From: Cauispirillum nitrogeniifigens
Lineage (GTDB): Bacteria; Pseudomonadota; Alphaproteobacteria; Rhodospirillales; Rhodospirillaceae
Length of the DNA stretch: 64,000 nt
Assembly: GCF_049800675.1 (NCBI RefSeq)
Contig: NZ_JBLOOT010000002.1
Coordinates: 496,001 to 560,000, forward strand
Direction: 5' to 3'
The translations under genes were made by a program, and so were the position numbers. Below the pieces are notes generated by a model. That model saw only the letters and a program-made list of their open reading frames with translations. It was not told the origin of the DNA and made no database searches. Below are positions 52,452 through 59,587 of this stretch, one piece after another; position 1 is the stretch's first letter, and each line of letters starts with the position of its first letter.

Positions 52452-54902
52452 GTGCCGTCCATAACCCGGCGGCTGACCATGGCCCGCGCAGCGCTGGTTT
52501 GGGAGCGTCTGTGGGCGGGGCTGTGGCCCGCTGTGACCATCGCCGGCCTGTTCCTGGCCCTGGCGCTGGGGGATGTATTGCCCCGCCTGCCCGGCTGGGT
52601 CCATGCCGCCCTGCTGGTCCTTTTCGGGCTGGCCTTCCTGGCCGCCGTGGGCATGGCCGCGCGTGCCTTCCGCTGGCCCACGGGGGCGGAGGCGGCGCGG
52701 CGGCTCGAAAGCTCCGCCCCGCACCGGCCGCTGACGGCCAGCCGCGATGGTCTGGCCCAGGGCGACGGCGACCCGGTGGCGCTGGCCCTGTGGCAGGCCC
52801 ATGCCCGCCGCGCCGCCACCCAGGCGCGCGGCCTGCGCGCGGTGGTGCCCCATCCCGGCGTGCCGGCGCGCGATCCGTTCGGCCTGCGCGCCGTTCCCGT
52901 GCTGGCGTTGTTCGTCGCCGGCGTGGCGGCATGGTCCGACCCCTGGCCGCGCGTCGCCCGCGCCTTTGCTCCCAGCCTCCAGGTCGGGGCGGGAGAGGTC
53001 CTGACCGTGGACTTGTGGGTGACGCCGCCCGATCACACCCGCCAAGCCCCCTTCTATCGCGCCGGTCTGAAGGCCGGCGGCGAGGGCGCGGACGGCACCG
53101 GCGGCCCGCCGGTGGAGATCGACGCGCCCGAGGGCAGCCGCCTGCTGCTGATCATCCACGGCGCCGACGACCCGACGGTGCGCCTGGGCACCGTCCAGGC
53201 AACGCCCGAGGCGCTGGCCGACGCCAGCCACCGCCTGGAGACGCTGCTCCAGCCCACCGGGGTAGCGGGCACGCTGGCGGTGATCGACGGCGGCCGGACC
53301 CTGGCGGAATGGCCGCTGCGGGTGGCTGCCGATCAGCCGCCGACGGTGGCCTTCGCCAAGCCGCCGGACGAGGGGCCGCGCTGGCGCCTGCGCCTGCCCT
53401 TCACCGCCGCCGACGACCACGGGCTGGCGACCCTGAGCGCCGTGATTGCCCGCGACGGCATCTCCCAGACCATCGAATTGCCGCTGCCGCCGGGCCAGCC
53501 GGCCCTCGCCAACGGCCAGCCGATGGTCGACCTGACGGCCCATCCGTGGGCCGGGCAGGACGTTCTGGTGCGGCTGGTGGTCGCCGACGCCACCGGCAGG
53601 ACCGGCGCCACCGAGCCGGTGCCGGTGACCCTGCCGGAGCGCCAGTTCACCCATCCGGTGGCCCAGGAACTGGCCCGGCAGCGCAAGCTCCTGCTCAACG
53701 ATGGCGGCGAACGCTTCGCGGTGGCCGGCATGCTCGACGCCATCGCCGCGGCGCCCGGCCAGTTCGACGGCGACCCGGTGGTGTTCCTGGCCCTGCGCGT
53801 CGCCGCCGCCCGCCTGCGCCACGCCCGCGACACCGACACTCCTTCGGTGGCGCAGATCCTGTGGCAGACCGCCGTGCGCATCGAGGAAGGCGGACTGGCC
53901 GAGGCCGAGGAACGTCTGGCCGAGGCCGAGAAGGCCCTGGAGCAGGCCCTGGAACAAGGGGCCGACCCGCAGGAGATTCAGCGGCTGGCCCAGGACCTGA
54001 AGCAGGCCCTGGCCGAGTTCATGCGCGAGATGATGGCCAACATGCCGGAGATGGATCCCGGCGCCATGCCCGACATCGCCCTGCCCCAGGACATGATCGA
54101 CCCGACCGACATGGCGCGCATGCTCGACCAACTGGGCGACATGGCCGAGATCGGCGCCCAGGACGCGGCGCGGGAGATGATGCGCCAGCTCCGGCAGATG
54201 TTGCAGGCCCTGCGCAACGCCCAGCCGATGCCCAGTCAGGCGGCGCAGGAGATGCAGGAGATCATGCGCCAGCTCCGCGACCTTGCCGACCGCCAGGAGG
54301 ATCTGCTCAACGAAACCTTCCGCACCAGCCGCGAAACTCCCCAGGCCCGAGACGGCGCCCGCGAGCGTCCTCCCAGGGGGCAGCGCGGGGAGCAGGGCGA
54401 GCGGGGAGAGCGGGGCGACCCGGCCCAGGGCGCCCGGCTGGCCGAACAGCAGGAAGCCCTGCGCCGCGCCCTGGGCGACGTGATGGGCCGCATCGGCGAA
54501 CAGGCCGGGCAGGTGCCCGACAACCTGGGCGAGGCGGAACTGGACATGCGTCAGGCCGGCGAGGCCCTGGCCGGCCAGTCCTGGGTGCCGGCCGAGGAAG
54601 CCCAGGGCCGCGCCCTGGAGGCGCTGCGCAAGGGCGCCGGCGAGGCCATGCAGCAGATGATGCAGGCCATGGGCCAGGGCGGCGGCATGATGATGATGCC
54701 CTTCGGCCAGCAGCCCGGCATGGGCACCGACCCCCTGGGGCGCGGCCTGGGCGGACTCCAGACCGAGGGTACCGAGATTCCCACAGAACCCGATGCCCGC
54801 CGCGCCCGCGACATCCTCATGGAACTGCGCCGCCGCTCCAACGATCTCGGCCGCCCCGGCGAGGAACGCGACTACCTGCGCCGGCTGTTAAGGCAGTTCT
54901 GA
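52452..54902 (+). CDS. TIGR02302-family (DUF4175) membrane protein
   Basis: An 816-residue protein typical of alphaproteobacteria. Two to three membrane helices lie in the first 170 residues (LWPAVTIAGLFLALALGDVL, VHAALLVLFGLAFLAAVG, AVPVLALFVAGVAAWSDPW). A large periplasmic beta-rich region (about 190-400) follows, then a long helical, Gln/Met-rich region (about 480-815) with MREMMANMPEMDP and RQLRDLADRQEDLLNETF. Near residues 640-655 there is a collagen-like stretch (GEQGERGERGD). The start is GTG 52452 with a GGGGAGG ribosome site; ATG 52479 is an alternative. Function is unknown for the family. Confidence 0.88.
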   Translation: MPSITRRLTMARAALVWERLWAGLWPAVTIAGLFLALALGDVLPRLPGWVHAALLVLFGLAFLAAVGMAARAFRWPTGAEAARRLESSAPHRPLTASRDGLAQGDGDPVALALWQAHARRAATQARGLRAVVPHPGVPARDPFGLRAVPVLALFVAGVAAWSDPWPRVARAFAPSLQVGAGEVLTVDLWVTPPDHTRQAPFYRAGLKAGGEGADGTGGPPVEIDAPEGSRLLLIIHGADDPTVRLGTVQATPEALADASHRLETLLQPTGVAGTLAVIDGGRTLAEWPLRVAADQPPTVAFAKPPDEGPRWRLRLPFTAADDHGLATLSAVIARDGISQTIELPLPPGQPALANGQPMVDLTAHPWAGQDVLVRLVVADATGRTGATEPVPVTLPERQFTHPVAQELARQRKLLLNDGGERFAVAGMLDAIAAAPGQFDGDPVVFLALRVAAARLRHARDTDTPSVAQILWQTAVRIEEGGLAEAEERLAEAEKALEQALEQGADPQEIQRLAQDLKQALAEFMREMMANMPEMDPGAMPDIALPQDMIDPTDMARMLDQLGDMAEIGAQDAAREMMRQLRQMLQALRNAQPMPSQAAQEMQEIMRQLRDLADRQEDLLNETFRTSRETPQARDGARERPPRGQRGEQGERGERGDPAQGARLAEQQEALRRALGDVMGRIGEQAGQVPDNLGEAELDMRQAGEALAGQSWVPAEEAQGRALEALRKGAGEAMQQMMQAMGQGGGMMMMPFGQQPGMGTDPLGRGLGGLQTEGTEIPTEPDARRARDILMELRRRSNDLGRPGEERDYLRRLLRQF

Positions 54903-54920
54903 GGGGAAAGGTTTCCTCAT

Positions 54921-55059
54921 CCGCAAAGACAACCTCCGTCGCCCCCGCGCAGGCGGGGGCCCAGGGCCGTGGAGAAAAACAGAAGCCGTATCAACGACAT
55001 ATGGAAGCTGATTGGGCCGTCTCCACGGCCCTGGGTTCCCGCTTTCGCGGGAACGACGG
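54921..55059. repeat. 139-bp composite palindromic repeat, copy 1
   Basis: Two end hairpins (a CCCCCGCGCAGGCGGGGG module at the left and a TTCCCGCTTTCGCGGGAA module at the right) flank an inner perfect 16-bp inverted repeat (54960-54975 with 55020-55035) around a 44-bp variable spacer. The right module resembles a very widespread bacterial REP sequence. A second copy in opposite orientation is at 62632-62769. Similarity may extend some 35 bp past 55059. It lies 18 bp after the stop of the TIGR02302-type gene. Confidence 0.88.
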
Positions 55060-55114
55060 GGTGATGCATGGGACGTCAGATCAGCTCGGGGCTTCCCCCC
55101 CGAACTCCCACACA

Positions 55115-55146
55115 CGAAAAAACCCCGCCGTTTCCGGCGGGGTTTT
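55115..55146 (-). terminator. Rho-independent terminator for trxA
   Basis: The stem CCCCGCCG/CGGCGGGG (55123-55130 and 55135-55142) is flanked by A and T runs. Read on the minus strand it ends with TTTTTT, 35 bp after the trxA stop. The T run on the plus side (TTTT) is shorter, so it may also stop transcripts from the opposite gene. Confidence 0.88.
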
Positions 55147-55180
55147 CGTGTCGGTCACTGCGGCCGGTGGCCCGGAGGGC

Positions 55181-55495
55181 TCACAGGACGGATTCAACCC
55201 ACTCGTAGAGCTTGCTCTTGGGCAGGGCGCCGATCTTGGTGGCGGCGACCTGTCCGCCCTTGAACACCATCAGCGTCGGGATGCCGCGCACGCCGTACTT
55301 GGTCGGCGTGGTGGGGTTCTCGTCGATGTTCAGCTTGGCGACGGTCACCTTGTCGCCGAGGTCCTTGGACAGGTCCTCCAGGGCCGGAGCGATCTGGCGG
55401 CACGGCCCGCACCACTCGGCCCAGAAATCGACGAGGACCGGCATGTCCGCCTTGAGCACGTCCTGCTCGAAGGAATCGTCGGTCACCTGCTTCAT
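55181..55495 (-). CDS. trxA: Thioredoxin
   Basis: A 104-residue canonical thioredoxin, a cytoplasmic dithiol reductant for ribonucleotide reductase, PAPS reductase and others. The active site WCGPC has Cys29 and Cys32, preceded by VLVDFWAEW; the cis-Pro loop is VRGIPTLMVFKGG. ATG 55495 is chosen since upstream in-frame starts add a nonconserved leader. It is the 3'-most gene of the addB-addA-GNAT-trxA run but has a 157-bp upstream gap and its own terminator, so it probably has its own promoter. Confidence 0.97.
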   Translation of the reverse strand: MKQVTDDSFEQDVLKADMPVLVDFWAEWCGPCRQIAPALEDLSKDLGDKVTVAKLNIDENPTTPTKYGVRGIPTLMVFKGGQVAATKIGALPKSKLYEWVESVL

Positions 55496-55652
55496 GTGTT
55501 GCGTCCTTCCGTTGTTCCAAACCACGCCGGCCGGCGACGGCCCTGGCGGTGAAATTCGTCGCGCGCCAAAAGCCCCCGTCGCGGGGGCCAGTGCGGATGC
55601 CGGGAGTCTAGGGTTGCGACGGGATGCCGTCAAGCGACCCCTCGCCGCCGCC

Positions 55653-56099
55653 TCAGGCCAGCTCGACGTCGTAGCGGACCCAGTCCGTCAGTGTTCCAAC
55701 CTTGTCATAGAGCGCGCGCGCCGTGGCGTTGTCGCGCCGGGTCTGCCAGTACAGCCGGCGCCAGCCTTGCGCGCGGCCGGTTTCGGCCAGGTAGTCCAGC
55801 AGCGCCCGCGCCACGCCCTTGCCGCGCGCCGCTTCGCCGACGAACAGGTCTTCCAGGTAGCACACCGGGGCGAGGCTCCAGGTGCCCAGGTGCAGGACGA
55901 TGGTGGCGAAGCCGACGAGGGCGCCGTCGGCCTCGGCGACGAAGCAGTACACCGGCGCGTCGCGGTCCAGGCAGCGGGCGAAGGTGGCGTCGGTGATCTC
56001 GTCGGGCACGCTGGCCTCGTAGAAGCGCACGTAGCCGTCCCACAGGGGGCGCCAGGCGGCGTAGTCGGCGGCGGTGACGGGGCGGACGGTGACGGTCAT
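55653..56099 (-). CDS. GNAT-family N-acetyltransferase coupled to addA
   Basis: A 148-residue acetyltransferase: VTVRPVTAADYAAWRPLW at the N-terminus, LEDLFVGEAARGKGVARALLDYLAE as the acetyl-CoA motif A and LYWQTRRDNATARALYDKVG as motif B. It is close in pattern to the RimI/GCN5-like stress acetyltransferases; the acceptor is unknown. The start overlaps the addA stop by 4 bp (ATGA), so translation is coupled to the repair nuclease subunit. Confidence 0.9.
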   Translation of the reverse strand: MTVTVRPVTAADYAAWRPLWDGYVRFYEASVPDEITDATFARCLDRDAPVYCFVAEADGALVGFATIVLHLGTWSLAPVCYLEDLFVGEAARGKGVARALLDYLAETGRAQGWRRLYWQTRRDNATARALYDKVGTLTDWVRYDVELA

Positions 56100-59000
56100 G
56101 CCTTGGGTCCTTGCAGCAGGGCGGCGAGCGCGGCGTCCAGCGCGGCGGCGGGCAGTTCCATCAGGAACGGCCCATCGGTCCACAGCAGGGCGCAGCGCAC
56201 CGGGCGGTCGGGGTAGAGCTGGGACAGGACGGCGCGGTAGGTGGCCATCTGCATCAGATAGGCCTCTGCCACGTCCTCCACCCGGCGCGGTGGCGGGCGG
56301 TTGGTCTTGAAGTCGATGACGCGCACGGCGTCGGCGGTGACCACCATGCGGTCGACCTGCCCCGACACCACATGCCCGCCGACGATGCCGGTCAACGGCA
56401 CCTCCGCCCGCGACCCCGGCGCGAAAAGGTCGGCGAAGGCGGGGTCGGCCAGCACCGCCAGGGTCTCGGCGGCGAGCTGCCCGGCGGTGGCGTCGTCCAG
56501 CCCCCACACCGGGCGGTGCAGGTAGGTCAGGGCCGCACTCTCGCGCGCGCCGGCCGGCAGGTCGGGCAGGCTTTCCAGCAGGCGGTGGACCAGCCGGCCG
56601 CGCTGGAACCGGGCCACCGCGCCGCCGTCCTCGGCCAGCGGCGAGCGCACCGGCGGCTCGGCCAGCAGCGGCCGCGACGGCGCCAGCGGCCGGGGCGGAG
56701 TCGGCTCCGCCGGGGCATGCTGCCGCGCCCAGGCCGGCAGGTCGCCGCCGGTCGCTGCGGCGGCGCGGTGGCCGGCGTCGGGGCGTGGCGGCGCGGTCTG
56801 CGGGCAGGCCAGCCGCACAATGGTGCCGTCGCCCAGCGTCCCGTCGGCGGCCAGGAAAGGATCGGCCACCTCCGTCCCCAGCCGGTTCATGGCGGCGGCG
56901 ACCAGGGAATACCAGCAGTCCTCCGGCGCCGCGCGCTGGCCGTCCCAGCCGCAGACGATCAGGCGGTCCTCGGCGCGCGTCAGGGCGACGTAGAGCAGGC
57001 GGCGGTATTCCTGCATCTGCGCGGTCTTGGCGGCCTCGGTCAGTTCCGTGCACCACGCCTCGCGGTGTTCGGAGCGCGGCGCCCAGGCGAACAGGGCGTC
57101 GTCGTCGCCGCCTTCCCACAACAGGCGCGGCAGCTTGGCCGGCACGCCGCGGGTGTCGGGCAGGAACACCACCGGCGCCTGAAGGCCCTTGGAGCCGTGC
57201 ACGGTCATGACGCGCACCACGTCGGTGCCTTCCTCCAGGTCGCGCTTGATCTCCTGGGCGCCGGCGGCCAGCCAGTGCAGGAACGCCTGGAGCGACGGCG
57301 GATGTCCCCGGTCGTAGGCCAGCGTCAGGGCCATGAACTCGTCGATGGGGTCGGCGGCGTCCGGCCCCAGGCGGGCCAGCAGCTTTTCCCGCCCGCCCAG
57401 GCGGCCGAGGATGTCGGCGAACAGCTCGTGCGGCGGCAGGAAGTCGGCGCGGTTCATCAACTCGCGCAAGGCCCGGTGCGCCGCCCGCCACGGGCCGGGC
57501 TCGGCGGCCTTTTCGCGCAAGGCCCGCCACAGGCTGACGCCCCTGGGGCGGCCGTGGGCGACGGTGAACAGCTCGTCCTCCGACAGGCCGACCAGCGGCC
57601 CCTTGAGGACGGCGGCCAGGGTCAGGTCGTCCTCGGGCAGCAGCAGGGCGTGGCCCAGGGCGACGAGGTCCATCACCGCCATCTGCTCGGTCAGGACCAT
57701 GCGGTCGATGCCCGCCACCGGCACGCCGTTTTCCTTCAGCGCACGGACCAGATCCTCGACGAAGGGGCCGCGCCGGCGCACCAGCACCAGGACGTCGCCG
57801 GGGCGGATGGGGCGGCCGCGCGACTCCAGGCGCTCGCCGGCCTGGAGCATGGCGGCGACGCGGCGGGCGATCAGGCGGGCCAGACGGGTCGGTGCCGCCT
57901 CGCCCCGGATGCGCTCGATGGGCGGCTTCCAGGCATCGGGCTCCTCGATCTCCGTCGGCGCCAGCGGCGGCCACAGCTCGACGCTGCCGGCCTGGCCGGT
58001 GCGGAAGGCGAGGTGGCGCACCGCCTCGCCGGCCGGGCTGACGCCGTCGGCGACGGCGGCGGGCTCGAACACCGCGTCCACCAGATCCAGCACCGGCCGG
58101 GTGGAGCGGAACGACACCTCCAGCGCCACGTCGGCCCAGCGGCGGCCCACCGCCTGCACCGAGTCGCGGAAGCGGCCGCGCAGGGATTCAAAGATCGCCG
58201 GGTTGGCGCCCTGGAAGCTGTAGATGGACTGCTTGCGGTCGCCCACGGCAAAGACGGTGCGGCTGCCGTCGCGGGCCGTTTCGCCGGCGAAGAAGTCGGT
58301 GATCAGCGACACCACCACAGCCCACTGGTCGGGGTTGGTGTCCTGGGCCTCGTCGATCAGGACGTGCGACAGGCCGCCGTCGAGCTTGTAGAGCACCCAG
58401 GCGGCATCCTCCTTTTCCGCCAGCAGGCGGCGGGCGGCGAGGATGAGGTCGTCGAAGTCGAGCTTGCCGACGCGGCTCTTTCCGGCCTCGTAGGCACTCA
58501 GCAACGCCTCGGCCAGGCGCAGCAGGGCGTCGGTCGCCTCGGCCACCACGGCGGCCTTGACGTGTTCGCGCACGGCCAGGACGCGGGTGGTTTCGGCGTC
58601 GATCAGGGCGAGGCAGTCGGGGAACGCCTCCTTGACCGCCTTGGTCGGGAACTTGGCCTGCGAGCGCGCCTCGCCCTTCTGGGTCAGGAAGGCCGAGCAG
58701 TAGTCGTCCCAGCCGGTGCCGCGCGCCGTCGGCCCGTCGCCCAGCCAGCGCAGGATCTTCGCCGCCGTGTCGCAGTCGCTCTTGCCGCCGCTGCCCAGCG
58801 CCTGGCACAGCCGTTTCAGGCCGGCGCCGTCGAAGGCCCCGTCGGTACAGGCATGCTCCAGAACGGAGGCGGCAGTGTCCCCCGGCCCGACGCCCAGCCG
58901 CAGGCGCACCGCTTGCGCCACCGCGTCGCGCCCGCCGCGACGGTCGAGCAGGCGGCGCAGGCGGCCGCGCGCGGCGGTCAGTTCGGCCAGAAGCTCGGGG

Positions 59001-59587
59001 AACAGGGTTTCGTGGACGTAGCCGGTGACGGTCTTCAGGGCCTCGGCCAGGGCCGGGTCGGCGGCGCTGCGGGCATCGCGCAGCACGCCTTCGCGGGCAT
59101 CCAGCAGCAGTTCGGCGGTGTCGCGGTCGTCCAGCACCTCGAAGTGCGGCGATACCCCGGCCTCCAGCGGGAAGCGGCGCAGCAGGGCTTGGCAGAAGGC
59201 GTGGATGGTTTCGATCTTCATGCCGCCGGGGACGTCGAGGACGCGGGCGAACAACTGCCGCGCCGTCTCGCGCAGGGCCGGCGTCGGCGCCTCGCCGCGC
59301 AGCTTGGTCAGGGCGGCGTCAAGGGTATCTTCCTCGGCGACCGCCCACTGCGACAGCACCTTGGCGAGGCGGTTGGCCATTTCCGCCGCCGCCGCCTTGG
59401 TGAAGGTCAGGCACAGGATCTTTTCCGGCGCCGCGCCGGTCAGCAGCAGGTTCAGAACGCGGTCGGTGAGCACCTTGGTCTTGCCGGTGCCGGCGTTGGC
59501 GCCGACCCAGGCCGAGGCGGCGGGATCGGCGGCGCGGCGTTGGGCGTCCTCGGCGGTCTGGATCAACGGGTCCACGATGGCGCCCAT
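56096..59587 (-). CDS. addA: Double-strand break repair helicase-nuclease AddA
   Basis: A 1163-residue subunit of AddAB, which unwinds and resects double-strand DNA ends for RecA loading. UvrD-type helicase motifs are in order: ASAWVGANAGTGKTKVLTDRV (Walker A region), ILCLTFTKAAAAEM, IETIHAFCQALLRRFP, VLIDEAQDTNPDQW (Walker B), VFAVGDRKQSIYSFQGA, VRVMTVHGSKGLQAPVV and LLYVALTRAEDRLIVCGW. The C-terminal RecB-type nuclease has VRVIDFKTNRPPP. The start ATG 59587 overlaps the addB stop by 1 bp and the stop overlaps the next GNAT gene by 4 bp. Confidence 0.97.
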   Translation of the reverse strand: MGAIVDPLIQTAEDAQRRAADPAASAWVGANAGTGKTKVLTDRVLNLLLTGAAPEKILCLTFTKAAAAEMANRLAKVLSQWAVAEEDTLDAALTKLRGEAPTPALRETARQLFARVLDVPGGMKIETIHAFCQALLRRFPLEAGVSPHFEVLDDRDTAELLLDAREGVLRDARSAADPALAEALKTVTGYVHETLFPELLAELTAARGRLRRLLDRRGGRDAVAQAVRLRLGVGPGDTAASVLEHACTDGAFDGAGLKRLCQALGSGGKSDCDTAAKILRWLGDGPTARGTGWDDYCSAFLTQKGEARSQAKFPTKAVKEAFPDCLALIDAETTRVLAVREHVKAAVVAEATDALLRLAEALLSAYEAGKSRVGKLDFDDLILAARRLLAEKEDAAWVLYKLDGGLSHVLIDEAQDTNPDQWAVVVSLITDFFAGETARDGSRTVFAVGDRKQSIYSFQGANPAIFESLRGRFRDSVQAVGRRWADVALEVSFRSTRPVLDLVDAVFEPAAVADGVSPAGEAVRHLAFRTGQAGSVELWPPLAPTEIEEPDAWKPPIERIRGEAAPTRLARLIARRVAAMLQAGERLESRGRPIRPGDVLVLVRRRGPFVEDLVRALKENGVPVAGIDRMVLTEQMAVMDLVALGHALLLPEDDLTLAAVLKGPLVGLSEDELFTVAHGRPRGVSLWRALREKAAEPGPWRAAHRALRELMNRADFLPPHELFADILGRLGGREKLLARLGPDAADPIDEFMALTLAYDRGHPPSLQAFLHWLAAGAQEIKRDLEEGTDVVRVMTVHGSKGLQAPVVFLPDTRGVPAKLPRLLWEGGDDDALFAWAPRSEHREAWCTELTEAAKTAQMQEYRRLLYVALTRAEDRLIVCGWDGQRAAPEDCWYSLVAAAMNRLGTEVADPFLAADGTLGDGTIVRLACPQTAPPRPDAGHRAAAATGGDLPAWARQHAPAEPTPPRPLAPSRPLLAEPPVRSPLAEDGGAVARFQRGRLVHRLLESLPDLPAGARESAALTYLHRPVWGLDDATAGQLAAETLAVLADPAFADLFAPGSRAEVPLTGIVGGHVVSGQVDRMVVTADAVRVIDFKTNRPPPRRVEDVAEAYLMQMATYRAVLSQLYPDRPVRCALLWTDGPFLMELPAAALDAALAALLQGPKA

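Noticed and set aside
52259..55552. 1097-codon plus-strand frame overlapping the TIGR02302-type gene
   Set aside because: Arg/Gly/Pro-rich out-of-frame reading that also runs through the terminator and trxA.
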